A DNA stretch of 47,769 nt from CAZZEX01 sp964653285 (GCA_964653285.1 CAZZEX010000031.1:1-47769), one strand, 5' to 3'. Positions 1-7,733 are shown, numbered from the stretch's first letter. Notes: generated by a model not told the origin, from the sequence alone. A program made the numbers and translations.

Positions 1-11
1 GCAATATGAGG

Positions 12-28
12 GTATTATACCATAATAC
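12..28. promoter_or_regulatory. 17-bp palindrome, possible operator
   Basis: A perfect inverted repeat with 7-base arms (GTATTAT and ATAATAC) around a 3-base centre. It lies about 145 bp upstream of the first helix-turn-helix gene in an AT-rich stretch. It could be an operator or part of a promoter for that gene pair; the sequence alone does not show which protein binds it. No strong -35/-10 pair was found between here and the gene. The window edge cuts off anything further upstream. Confidence 0.35.
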
Positions 29-173
29 GAAGTTGTTTTTGAACCATTACTTAGTGGCATAATCAGTCTTGCTGGGGCCGACACCAAACCGCACAGAGGT
101 GTACCTTTGACCAAATGACAAATCGCAGAGGTTACGCTGATCACTAACGACTAATCTATTGGAGGGAAAGAGG

Positions 174-884
174 ATGCCCGAAGATTTGCGAAAGATCCGT
201 AAACGCAAGGGAATGAGCATCAACCAACTGGCTTCTAGGTCCGGTATCTCTATTGCCAGGCTCGTCCAGTATGAGAAGGGAGAACAGGAGATTCTCTCTA
301 CCGACCTGCGCCGATTGGCCAAGGCGCTCTACGTTGACGAATGGGACATCAACCCTCATTCGTCACCACCGCCGCCCCGCCAGGAGCGGCCCGCCAGGCC
401 GCCACGACCCAGGGAGGAACCACCGAAGGAAAAGAAGCCTCCGCGCAGGCCCCCACAATCCCCGCCAGCGCGGGACTCACAGATCGCGCATCTGCTGACG
501 CTGGCGGCTCGCTTCGACATAGACCAGGCCGCGCTGGAGGCGGAGATCGGCAAGCCGCTGGAGGAATTGACACAGAAGGAGGCCCGCTCCTGGAACAGCC
601 GTTTCATGCGTCGCATCGCCGAGGAGCGGCCGCCAAAGCGAGCCATTGACCGCAAGCGGGCTTACCTGCCCGAGGGAGTTGACGGGTTCGAATTGGCCTA
701 CTTGCAGGAGCAGCAGGAAGCCGGTGTACCGCTTTGCTTCACCCTCTTCGAGGGCCAGACCTTCGAGGGGGCGGTGGTCGGCTTCAGCCCCTACCAGATC
801 ACCATCCGCGAGCTCGGCGGGGATGAGATCACGCTCAACAAACTCGCCATTGCCTACTACCGCAAGGCTGGAGGTGTAGAATGA
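174..884 (+). CDS. HTH (XRE-type) protein with C-terminal Hfq/Sm-like segment
   Basis: This 236-residue protein has an XRE-like helix-turn-helix at about residues 3-58 (KGMSINQLASRSGIS, then VQYEKGEQEI). A Pro/Arg/Lys-rich linker follows at about 64-100, then a helical stretch to about 155. The last 60 residues read like the Sm fold of Hfq: a VP-type entry, an L-x2-G-x4-G strand pattern (TLFEGQTFEGAVVGF), a second strand, and a KLAIAYY motif where Hfq has KHAIST. The ATG at 174 is chosen because GGAGGG lies 7 nt upstream; a TTG at 159 overlaps that ribosome site. The stop overlaps the next gene's start (ATGA), so the two are translationally coupled. A DNA- or RNA-binding regulator is inferred; the Sm assignment rests on motif reading only. 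Confidence 0.7.
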   Translation: MPEDLRKIRKRKGMSINQLASRSGISIARLVQYEKGEQEILSTDLRRLAKALYVDEWDINPHSSPPPPRQERPARPPRPREEPPKEKKPPRRPPQSPPARDSQIAHLLTLAARFDIDQAALEAEIGKPLEELTQKEARSWNSRFMRRIAEERPPKRAIDRKRAYLPEGVDGFELAYLQEQQEAGVPLCFTLFEGQTFEGAVVGFSPYQITIRELGGDEITLNKLAIAYYRKAGGVE

Positions 885-1282
885 GCCTGGGCGACGAACT
901 ACGCTACCTGCGCGCGTTTCGCGGTGGCGGCAACCTGAGGCAGATCGAGGAGGAAATCGGCCTCGAGCCCGGCACGCTGCGCTACATGGAACAGCGCTAC
1001 CGCCGCGTGGGCGAGGATGACGAGGTGTTGGCGAAGATTGCCGCCTACTACGACGTCTCACTCGGAGTGCTGCAGTACCATCGGGAACGGTATCGCAAGG
1101 CGCTCAGCGCCGCCCTGCAACAGGCGATGGAATCCGGGACGACCGCCTGCTTCGAACTGCGCACCGGCGAGGCGCTGGCCGGCCGGGTGCGCTGGTGGGA
1201 CCTGGGCGCCTTCGGGCTGGAACCCGAGGGCGGTGGGCCACTCACCGTCGTGCAGCGCCACGCTGTACTGGAGTGGGGTTGA
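881..1282 (+). CDS. small HTH-like protein with C-terminal Hfq/Sm-like segment
   Basis: This is a 133-residue protein. The N-terminal half (about 1-65) looks like a divergent helix-turn-helix (LRQIEEEIGLEPGTLRYMEQRYR). The C-terminal 55 residues repeat the Sm-like layout of the upstream gene: FELRTGEALAGRVRWWD, a short Gly-rich turn, then VVQRHAVLEW, where RHAV resembles the KHAI of Hfq. Unlike its neighbour it has no Pro-rich linker. It starts inside the previous stop codon (ATGA) and its own stop is 1 bp from the tail of convergent moaD. The two proteins probably act together, perhaps as a hetero-oligomer; that is inference. Confidence 0.65.
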   Translation: MSLGDELRYLRAFRGGGNLRQIEEEIGLEPGTLRYMEQRYRRVGEDDEVLAKIAAYYDVSLGVLQYHRERYRKALSAALQQAMESGTTACFELRTGEALAGRVRWWDLGAFGLEPEGGGPLTVVQRHAVLEWG

Positions 1283-1283
1283 T

Positions 1284-1568
1284 TCACCCTCCCCCCACGG
1301 GAGGCAAACAGGCGACCTCATCCCCATTGTGCAGTTCGGTCTGCATCCCCACGTACGTCCGGTTCACAGCGACGCTGATGAAGCGGGTGTAGGGATGCAG
1401 GATGGGATATTCCTCCGTCAACAGGCCCAGCAACTCTCCCACCGTCGAGCCTGCCGGCACCGTCTGCTCAATCTCCCCTGTGCCCAGCGCCTCCCGTGGA
1501 GCAGCAAAAAACCTCACCCTCACCCTCACCCTCACCCTCGCCCTCACCCTGATCTCCCCATTCTCCAT
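1284..1568 (-). CDS. moaD: MoaD, molybdopterin synthase sulfur-carrier subunit
   Basis: MoaD is the ubiquitin-fold protein whose C-terminal Gly-Gly thiocarboxylate supplies sulfur for molybdopterin. The 94 residues show the family core (RFFAAPREALG near 18-29, VNRTYVG, NGDEVACLPPVGGG) and end in GG as required. The N-terminus is abnormal: a run of Arg-Val repeats encoded by an expanded GTGAGG hexamer precedes the usual start of the family. Several GTG codons inside that run could start translation, so the true start is uncertain. It is the last gene of the wtp-moa operon. No large MoaE subunit is seen here. Confidence 0.85.
   Translation of the reverse strand: MENGEIRVRARVRVRVRVRFFAAPREALGTGEIEQTVPAGSTVGELLGLLTEEYPILHPYTRFISVAVNRTYVGMQTELHNGDEVACLPPVGGG
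1510..1547 (-). repeat. hexanucleotide repeat (CCCTCA)n inside moaD 5' end
   Basis: About six copies of the hexamer, read GTGAGG on the coding strand, with one variant copy. Because 6 is a multiple of 3, gain or loss of units changes only the number of Val-Arg pairs, and each unit carries a possible GTG start. Confidence 0.85.
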
Positions 1569-1626
1569 TCTCTATTCTCTATTCTCCACTCTCTATTCTC
1601 TATTCTCCACTCTCTATTCTCCACTC
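1561..1626. repeat. minisatellite between moaC and moaD
   Basis: Tandem imperfect units built from CTCTATT and CTCCACT blocks. On the coding strand they read GGAGAATAGAGAGT, so each unit contains a GGAG ribosome-site-like core and many contain TAG stops. The moaC stop codon lies inside the array, and the array runs up to the moaD start region. Confidence 0.85.
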
Positions 1627-2082
1627 TCCACTTTTCCCCCCACTCTTGCGCACCAGGCGGATGTTGCCGATGCGCATTGTCCGCTCCACCGCCTTCGTCA
1701 TATCGTAGATGGTCAGGGCAGCGACGCTGACGGTGGTGAGCGCCTCCATCTCCACGCCAGTCTTCCCCCGGCAGCGCACCGTCGCAGTGATCTCGATGCG
1801 CGACGCTTCCTCGTCAATGCGAAACTCTACATCCACCTTCGTCAGAAGCAGCGGATGACAAAGTGGGATCAGATCAGGAGTGCGCTTGGCGGCCATTATC
1901 CCCGCCACCTGCGCCACGGTTAGCACGTCCCCCTTCGGCACGCCTCCCTCGGCGATGAGGCGCAGTGTCTCCGGGCGCATCGTCACCTCCCCCTTAGCGA
2001 CGGCCACCCGCTCCGTGTCCGGCTTCCCGCCCACGTCCACCATACGGGCGCGACCTTCTTCGTCCAGGTGTGTCAATTCCAT
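1600..2082 (-). CDS. moaC: MoaC, cyclic pyranopterin monophosphate synthase
   Basis: MoaC converts the MoaA product to cyclic pyranopterin monophosphate, the second step of molybdenum-cofactor synthesis. The 160 residues are normal in length and contain the family motifs KGDVLTVAQVAGIMAAK, LIPLCHPL, the TGVEMEALT block and IYDMTKA near the C-terminus. The ATG at 2082 has GGAGG 5 nt upstream; an upstream TTG at 2094 would overlap that site. The final residues (about GEWRIESGE) are encoded by the minisatellite that separates it from moaD, so the array has replaced the natural tail. Confidence 0.95.
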   Translation of the reverse strand: MELTHLDEEGRARMVDVGGKPDTERVAVAKGEVTMRPETLRLIAEGGVPKGDVLTVAQVAGIMAAKRTPDLIPLCHPLLLTKVDVEFRIDEEASRIEITATVRCRGKTGVEMEALTTVSVAALTIYDMTKAVERTMRIGNIRLVRKSGGKSGEWRIESGE

Positions 2083-2092
2083 AACAACCTCC

Positions 2093-2123
2093 AATCGCTA
2101 ACTGCTGACTGCTAATGGCTAAC
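2093..2123. repeat. short tandem repeat between moaA and moaC
   Basis: About four degenerate 7-8 bp units of the CTGCTAA/CTGACTG type. On the coding strand they give repeated TAG triplets ahead of the moaC ribosome site. Confidence 0.6.
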
Positions 2124-2125
2124 GG

Positions 2126-3121
2126 CTACCCTCCAATCTCCGACATCACCCGCTTCTCCGGTCTCTTCCACTCGTCCAGATGATGCTGCATCGGCTTGCT
2201 CTCGATGCCTTTCAGGAGCAGTTCCTTGATCTGAGCGACGTCCGCCCCCTGGCGCAAGGGTGTGCGCAGGTCAATCTCGTAGTCGGAGAGGAGGCAAGGG
2301 CGCAGTTGACCATCGGCCGTGAGGCGCAGTCGGTTGCAGCGATAGCAGAAGTGCTCGCTGATGGGGGTGATGAAGCCGAGGGTACCCCTCGCTCCATGCA
2401 GGCGGTAGTAACGGGCCGGGCCATTACCGGCGCTCATCTTCGCCGGTTCCAATTCACCCAGCGCTGCCTCAATCCTATGTCGAATCTCCCTCCCCGTCAC
2501 GACCCGCTCCCGCCACTCTCCGTCCGCCAGCACCCCGTTCCCCACCGGCATCGGTTCGATGAAGCGGACGTTCCACCCCGTCTCCATCGTCTTGCGGGCC
2601 AAGTCCACCACCTCGTCGTCGTTCATCCCTCGGATGACGACGGTGTTGATTTTGACCGGCTCCAACCCCGCCTCATGCGCCGCCTCCATTCCAGCCAAGA
2701 CGTCCTCCATCCGGCCCAACCGCGTGATGCGCCGGAAGCGCTCCGGGCGCAGGGTGTCCAGGCTGACGTTGACCCGCTGGAGGCCCGCCTCGGCCAAGTC
2801 TGTGGCGTAGCGCGACAGGAGGACGCCGTTGGTCGTCATCGCCAGGTCGTCAACGCCGGGGATGCCGGCCAGATCGCGTACCAGGTCCACGATCCCCATC
2901 CGAACCAGCGGCTCCCCGCCGGTCAGGCGCACCTTGCTGATGCCCAACCCGGCGGCGGCTCGCACGACCGTCTCGATTTCCTCGTAACGCAGGATTTCAT
3001 CGTGCGGCCGCCAAGCCACACCCTCCGGCGGCATGCAGTAGACGCAGCGCAGGTTGCACCGGTCGGTCACGGAGATACGCAGGTAACTGATGGGACGATT
3101 GTAAGCGTCTAAGTGTGCCAT
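2126..3121 (-). CDS. moaA: MoaA, GTP 3',8-cyclase (radical SAM)
   Basis: MoaA starts molybdenum-cofactor synthesis by rearranging GTP with a radical SAM mechanism. In this 331-residue protein the N-terminal cluster motif is C22-x3-C26-x2-C29 (CNLRCVYC). The SAM-binding LTGGEPL follows, and the C-terminal second cluster motif is CYRCNRLRLTADGQLRPCL. The usual C-terminal Gly-Gly tail is present (MSEIGG). The ATG at 3121 gives the standard MoaA N-terminus; a TTG at 3136 is possible. It lies between the transporter ATPase and moaC in one minus-strand operon. Confidence 0.95.
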   Translation of the reverse strand: MAHLDAYNRPISYLRISVTDRCNLRCVYCMPPEGVAWRPHDEILRYEEIETVVRAAAGLGISKVRLTGGEPLVRMGIVDLVRDLAGIPGVDDLAMTTNGVLLSRYATDLAEAGLQRVNVSLDTLRPERFRRITRLGRMEDVLAGMEAAHEAGLEPVKINTVVIRGMNDDEVVDLARKTMETGWNVRFIEPMPVGNGVLADGEWRERVVTGREIRHRIEAALGELEPAKMSAGNGPARYYRLHGARGTLGFITPISEHFCYRCNRLRLTADGQLRPCLLSDYEIDLRTPLRQGADVAQIKELLLKGIESKPMQHHLDEWKRPEKRVMSEIGG

Positions 3122-3126
3122 AGTCA

Positions 3127-3164
3127 AATCCAGCAAGTCGGCAAGTCAGCAAGTCAGCAAATCT
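3127..3164. repeat. AAGTCAGC-type tandem repeat between wtpC and moaA
   Basis: Four to five copies of an 8-mer (AAGTCAGC/AAGTCGGC). On the coding strand the units contain TGA triplets. It fills the gap between the wtpC stop and the moaA start. Confidence 0.8.
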
Positions 3165-3166
3165 CG

Positions 3167-4228
3167 TTAGAACACGTGCACTACGGAGGCTTTGAAGGCG
3201 ATGTAGACCTCCAGTCCCTCCCGCAGTTCCATCTCCTCCAGCGATCTGCGGGTGATTACGCAGGTGAAGTCTGGCGGGACGCGCACGGTGACGTAGACGA
3301 ACGTCCCTCTGTCTGCGACGTCCATGATCCGGCCCTGGAAGGAATTGCGCGCGCTGGAACGGAGTGGCTCCCTGGAGATGACGATCTCCTCCGGCCTGAT
3401 CGAAGCGTGTGCCCAGCCTGAGAGCCCTGTCACCACGGCTATCTCTACTCCGTCGAGGGACAGCACCTGGTAGCCGTCGTCTCCGGGATGGATTTCTCCC
3501 CGGAAGATGTTCCTCACCCCCACGAAACGGGCCACGAACTCGGAGCCCGGCTTCCTGAAGATTTCCTCCGGGGAGCCCACCTGCACGACCCGCCCCTCGT
3601 TCACGACCCCGATGCGATCCCCCAGCGCCACGGCCTCCTCAAAATCGTGCGTGACGTGGACGGTGGTGGTGCCCAGTTGCCGGTGCAACCGCGCCAACTC
3701 GCGCTGCAACCCCTCCCGCATCCCCGGGTCAAGCGCGCTCAGGGGCTCGTCCAGGAGCAGAAGCCGTGGCTCGACGACCAGCGCCCGGGCCAGCGCCACC
3801 CGTTGCTGCTCACCCCCGCTCAGCGTCCCCGGACTGCGGTGGAGCAGATGGTCAATGAATAGTAGTTGGCTGACGGAGGTCACGTGTTCTTCGATGACGC
3901 TGCGACCTATCCCTCTTAGTTTGAGCCCAAACGCGATATTCCCGGCCACGCTCAGGTGCGGGAACAGCATGTAGTCCTGATAGACGAAGCCGATGCCGCG
4001 TCGCTCCGGCGGCACGCCGGTGATGTCCTCGCCGTCCAGTATGATACGCCCCTTATGGTGTTGATGCAAGCCCGCGATGGTTTCTAGAAGCACCGTCTTG
4101 CCGGCGCCGGTCGGGCCGAGGACGACGAAGTATTCACCAGCGGCGACGTTGAGGTTAACCTTACGCAGATGAAACTCCTTGAGATTCACCCACAGGTCTC
4201 TAACCTGCACGCTGCCGTAGCTCCCCAT
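3167..4228 (-). CDS. wtpC: tungstate/molybdate ABC transporter ATP-binding protein
   Basis: Cytoplasmic ATPase of an oxyanion importer. It has Walker A GPTGAGKT, signature LSGGEQQR, Walker B LLLLDEPLSALD and switch His (THDFEEA). A C-terminal TOBE/Mop-like regulatory region (about 250-353) is typical of WtpC/ModC/CysA-type subunits. The ATG at 4228 follows AAAAGGGG; upstream in-frame ATGs at 4243, 4258 and 4273 are inside a tandem repeat and would only add repetitive Met-Asn-Glu-Ser residues. The cognate permease and binding protein are upstream in the operon. Mo versus W preference cannot be read from sequence. Confidence 0.9.
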   Translation of the reverse strand: MGSYGSVQVRDLWVNLKEFHLRKVNLNVAAGEYFVVLGPTGAGKTVLLETIAGLHQHHKGRIILDGEDITGVPPERRGIGFVYQDYMLFPHLSVAGNIAFGLKLRGIGRSVIEEHVTSVSQLLFIDHLLHRSPGTLSGGEQQRVALARALVVEPRLLLLDEPLSALDPGMREGLQRELARLHRQLGTTTVHVTHDFEEAVALGDRIGVVNEGRVVQVGSPEEIFRKPGSEFVARFVGVRNIFRGEIHPGDDGYQVLSLDGVEIAVVTGLSGWAHASIRPEEIVISREPLRSSARNSFQGRIMDVADRGTFVYVTVRVPPDFTCVITRRSLEEMELREGLEVYIAFKASVVHVF

Positions 4229-4240
4229 GCCCCTTTTGTT

Positions 4241-4312
4241 CATTGATTCATTGTTCATTGATTCATTGTTCATTGTTCATTGTTCATTGATTCATTGTGC
4301 ATTGTTCATTGT
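4241..4312. repeat. AATGAACA-type tandem repeat across wtpB end and wtpC start
   Basis: About eight units of ATTCATTGTTCATTG type on the plus strand. On the coding strand each unit reads AATGAA, an overlapping start-stop (ATGA). The array covers the last codons of wtpB and the region just before the wtpC start. Confidence 0.9.
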
Positions 4313-5167
4313 CTTTCGTCCGGCGGCCACTCGCAATGCCACGAACGTCGCCAGGCAGATCAAGATCATCAGCGTCGCCACCGGCCGGGAGTAGCGCAGG
4401 CCAAAGGACTCGAAGCGCTCGTAGATGAGCACCGGGGCGACCATTGGGTGGTAGGCCAGGATGACGACGGCCCCGAACTCGCTGATTCCTCGCGCCCACA
4501 TCAGGATCATGCCTGAGAGGATGCCGCGCCAGGCCAGGGGGAAGGAGACGCGCCAGAAGGCCCGCCAGGGCGACGCGCCCAGCGTGCGGGCCACCCGTTC
4601 CAGGCGCGGGTCAACCGCCTCGAACCCCTCCCGCGCTGCGTTGACCAGGAACGAGAGGCTGACGAAGAGCATTGCGGCGACGATGCCTGGCGTGGCGGAG
4701 ACGAACTTGAGGCCGAAGAGGCCAAACGCCTGGCCCAGCAGCGTGCGTCTTCCGAGGACCATTAACAGTGCGATGCCAGCCGCCGAGTGGGGGACGACGA
4801 TGGGGATGTCAATGATCCCCTCGACCAGCCACTTGCCAGTAAAGTCGGCCCGCGCCAGCAGGTAGGCCAGCGGCACACCGCAGACGAAGGCTAACCCGGT
4901 GGCGACGAGGGAGGCGTAGAAGGTCAGGAGTATCGAACCGCGCACTTCCTCGTCCAGGAGCGTCTGCCAGAGGACGGCCGGGCCGGAGGCCGTGACCGTC
5001 CGCAGCAGGGGCCAGGCGACGAATAGGATCAGCAACGATCCGAGAATGACAAACAGCGTGCACATTCTATTGGCAAATAGGGCCCGCACTTCTTTACCCT
5101 CCAGGATAGCAACTGCGTCCAAATAGGATTTGTCAGCCAATCGGGGGGCCCTCCAAAAGCTCAGCAT
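4292..5167 (-). CDS. wtpB: tungstate/molybdate ABC transporter permease
   Basis: Inner-membrane permease of 291 residues with about six hydrophobic segments. It carries the ABC-permease coupling (EAA) loop near 195-215 (AREGFEAVDPRLERVARTLGAS), followed by FPLAWRGILSGMI and GISEFGAVVI, which are typical of ModB/WtpB/CysT permeases. The first 35 residues precede the first membrane segment and are longer than usual. GGAAGG lies just before the ATG. It pairs with wtpC downstream and with wtpA, from which it is separated by a radical SAM gene. Confidence 0.88.
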   Translation of the reverse strand: MLSFWRAPRLADKSYLDAVAILEGKEVRALFANRMCTLFVILGSLLILFVAWPLLRTVTASGPAVLWQTLLDEEVRGSILLTFYASLVATGLAFVCGVPLAYLLARADFTGKWLVEGIIDIPIVVPHSAAGIALLMVLGRRTLLGQAFGLFGLKFVSATPGIVAAMLFVSLSFLVNAAREGFEAVDPRLERVARTLGASPWRAFWRVSFPLAWRGILSGMILMWARGISEFGAVVILAYHPMVAPVLIYERFESFGLRYSRPVATLMILICLATFVALRVAAGRKTMNNAQ

Positions 5168-5185
5168 CCTTCCAGTTGATTGCGA

Positions 5186-6475
5186 TCAGAGGACTACCCT
5201 TTGTGGCCAAGGCTCTCTTGCAGAAGTTCCCCACAGTCTGCTAATGTAATCAATTGAGAATAGATCTTGTAGCGCATGCAACCAATAGGCACCTCTATCA
5301 GATAGGGCGATTTCCTCTCCATCATCCTTCAAAAAACCAATGAGAGAAAGCGGTTTGATGTAGCTTCCATAGGTATCGTCGAAGTCTTCTCCGAAGCGCA
5401 GGCGGAACTCACTCTTACTGATTCTTGTCTCATAAATCCGCCAGTAAAGCCAGCCTGCCATCTGTGATTGTTCTGATAACTCCAGGGATAAGGCAATTGG
5501 CAGATCCCCACTTTCGAGAACCCGAATGTACTCACGAACGTTGAAAGTATTTAAGTAGAAAACATCCTCGAGGTAGGAACCGCCACTTGCACCCAGACCG
5601 ATGTAGAGAGGCACAGTTACAGAACAATACCTGGGAACTCCAGCTCTCGTGAAGGCCCAAACAGAGGTTCTTTCAAAGCCCGCATCGTAGAAGATTCGCT
5701 CCAGGGTTCTGAGCATCTGTCTTCTCTTGAAGATAGTGGGTTTCCTGGAATCGCTTTTGGCATAAATCTGCGCCCACCGAGTATAGGGAAACTCAAAGAG
5801 AGGATAGGCGGCAACCTGATCAACCCCAATTTCTAAGAGGGCGTTACCTGATTGCTCAATCTCTCCTATGGTCTGGTTAGGCAGAGCAAAGATGATGTCT
5901 GCATTGACGCACTTGAAATTCTTATTGACAGCCCGTTCGAGCGCTGATCTTACTTGGGCGACCGTATATGGCCTTTGCAGGGTCTTTAGGTGATGGTCTT
6001 GGAGGGCTTCTACTCCAGTACTCAGATGCTCTACCCCCATGGAGACGATGGCATTCAGATTGTCGTTACTAAGGTCGTTCGGATGGCTTTCCATGTGTAT
6101 ACCACACTTCACGTTGAATGCATCGAAGACGCGCTCCAGGATTCGATCGAGACCGGTATAGAGCATAGTTGTTGGCGTTCCACCGCCAACATAGAAGGAG
6201 GTCACCGGTCTATCGCCCACTATTTCAGCGTAGATATCAATCTCGCTAAGGACGGCTTTCGTATATTTCTCTACCACTTCGGGTTGATAAATCACCTTGT
6301 TGTATGGGCAGTAAGGACAGATTTGGTGACAGAAGGGAATATGTAGATAGAGGCCGATTGCTTCTACGTCCTGGAATTTGCTCTCGACCGAGGGTATCGT
6401 AGCTTCGAGTACAAGATGATCCTCTTTTGTCAATAGTCTCCTAAGTTGGGTCCTCACGAAGCCTTCTAGTGACAT
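5186..6475 (-). CDS. HemN/HemW-like radical SAM protein
   Basis: This 429-residue protein has the radical SAM motif C-x3-C-x2-C (FCHQICPYCPYNK) and the family glycine motif FYVGGGTPT. A HemN-type C-terminal region follows (GWLYWRIYETRISKSEFRLRFG and ALSDRGAYWLH). The fold is that of coproporphyrinogen dehydrogenases and heme chaperones, but the substrate is unknown. The ATG at 6475 is chosen for GGAGGAG a few bases upstream. It sits inside the wtp transporter operon and is visibly more AT-rich than its neighbours, suggesting later acquisition. A role in metal-cofactor or heme enzyme maturation is possible but unproven. Confidence 0.8.
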   Translation of the reverse strand: MSLEGFVRTQLRRLLTKEDHLVLEATIPSVESKFQDVEAIGLYLHIPFCHQICPYCPYNKVIYQPEVVEKYTKAVLSEIDIYAEIVGDRPVTSFYVGGGTPTTMLYTGLDRILERVFDAFNVKCGIHMESHPNDLSNDNLNAIVSMGVEHLSTGVEALQDHHLKTLQRPYTVAQVRSALERAVNKNFKCVNADIIFALPNQTIGEIEQSGNALLEIGVDQVAAYPLFEFPYTRWAQIYAKSDSRKPTIFKRRQMLRTLERIFYDAGFERTSVWAFTRAGVPRYCSVTVPLYIGLGASGGSYLEDVFYLNTFNVREYIRVLESGDLPIALSLELSEQSQMAGWLYWRIYETRISKSEFRLRFGEDFDDTYGSYIKPLSLIGFLKDDGEEIALSDRGAYWLHALQDLFSIDYISRLWGTSAREPWPQRVVL

Positions 6476-6526
6476 GGCTCCTCCATGCTGTCGTGCTTCT
6501 ATCAAGAAATGCGCCTGACATATTGT

Positions 6527-7573
6527 TTATTCGACCAGTGGCCGCAGCGCGGAGGGAAGTGTGTCCCTGTCGCCGGCGACGGGCGGCACGATGGGCGGCT
6601 GGCCGTGTTTCTCCATAATCGCCTGCCCCTCCGGGCCGATGAGGAACTTCACGAACTCGAGGGCTAGGTCGGGGCTGGGCGCGTTCCTGGGAATGGTCAC
6701 GCCGTAGACGATGGGCTTGCCCGTCATCGTCATGGTTGTCCCCGGCTCCTTGCCGGCGATCTCTACCGTCGCCTGGCTGTAAAAGTCAGCCTGCTCGACC
6801 ATGCTCAGGTTGATCTCATCCGGCAGTTCGACGAACTTTAGGCCGTGCTGCACTGCCACCGAGCGATACTCGAAGGCGTAGTCCATATCACCCGACTCAA
6901 GCAGCGCGATCAACTCCACCGACTTGGGGCGCACGTTCCCCGGCGGGCAGTGCTCCTCTAACGTGGCGTTCAACCCAGTCACCCCGTAGTGCGCCTCGGC
7001 CAGTTGCCACACCAACAGCGTGCGATAGCCGCACGGGTCGGCGTCGGGGTCAGAGTGGCCGTAGATCACCCCATCGCGGGTGAGGATCTCGTGCCAGTTA
7101 TCGCCGTTGATCTCGTCGGTGTACAGCGACTCGTCGGTATAGGCAATGACCATCATGTTGCGCGCGAACTGGACGTTCCAGTCGGCAAAGTCAGGGATCA
7201 GCAACTTGTCAATGACCGTGTAGTCGGCCGACATCATCAGGTCGGCCTCGCGGCCCAACTCGCTGATCTTGCGGGCGGCTGCGTTGCTGCCCGACGCCTC
7301 GGTCTCGAAGGTCACGCCAGGGTGCTTGGCCTGGAATGTTTCGGCCAGTTCCTTCATCGGCACAGTCAGGCTGCCGGCGTGAAAGATGATCAGTTTGCCC
7401 TCCAGGGCAGGCTGCTCGGGGGCAGCAGTGGGCTGCTCAGGAACAGATGTTGGTTGCTCAGGGGCGGCAGTCGGCTGATCAGATACATCTACATCCGCCG
7501 GCGACGTACAGCCGGCCACCAGTGCCAACACTACCATCAAAACTACAGGTGTCCAAAATATACGCCTTTTCAT
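6527..7573 (-). CDS. wtpA: tungstate/molybdate-binding lipoprotein
   Basis: Extracellular substrate-binding protein of the oxyanion importer. It has a lipoprotein signal peptide (LALVAGC, lipid-modified C22). A flexible linker of three PEQPT-type repeats follows, then the WtpA/ModA-type fold beginning KLIIFHAGSLTVPM. Family features include EASGSNAAARKISELGREADLMMSADY and the DYAFEYRSVA block. The closest pattern is the WtpA class of archaea and bacteria rather than classical ModA. GGAGGAAG lies before the ATG. It is the first gene of the operon, 161 nt downstream of two tandem Moco-type RNAs. Confidence 0.9.
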   Translation of the reverse strand: MKRRIFWTPVVLMVVLALVAGCTSPADVDVSDQPTAAPEQPTSVPEQPTAAPEQPALEGKLIIFHAGSLTVPMKELAETFQAKHPGVTFETEASGSNAAARKISELGREADLMMSADYTVIDKLLIPDFADWNVQFARNMMVIAYTDESLYTDEINGDNWHEILTRDGVIYGHSDPDADPCGYRTLLVWQLAEAHYGVTGLNATLEEHCPPGNVRPKSVELIALLESGDMDYAFEYRSVAVQHGLKFVELPDEINLSMVEQADFYSQATVEIAGKEPGTTMTMTGKPIVYGVTIPRNAPSPDLALEFVKFLIGPEGQAIMEKHGQPPIVPPVAGDRDTLPSALRPLVE

Positions 7574-7603
7574 CGTGAGTCTTCCTCCTTGTGGAATTTT
7601 GTC

Positions 7604-7662
7604 ATTCGTTCATTCGTTCATTCGCCCATTCGTCCACTCGTTCATTTGCTCATTCGCATCCC
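7604..7662. repeat. AATGAACG-type tandem repeat in the wtpA leader
   Basis: Six to seven 8-bp units (CATTCGTT on the plus strand). On the transcript they read AAUGAACG, so the leader contains a chain of overlapping AUGA start-stops. An AAAGGAGGGG sequence just upstream (about 7661-7673) precedes a very short open frame that ends in the array. The array lies between the riboswitch pair and the true wtpA ribosome site. Confidence 0.85.
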
Positions 7663-7733
7663 CTCCTTTCCTCTTGCCCGTGCAGGAAGAGGGCGGATGG
7701 GAGCAACCCAGGAGAAGACTCGCATCGGCCCAG

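Noticed and set aside
1501..1630. Regularly repeated sequence considered as a CRISPR array.
   Set aside because: Units are 6-14 bp, directly adjacent and have no spacers; no cas genes occur in the window.
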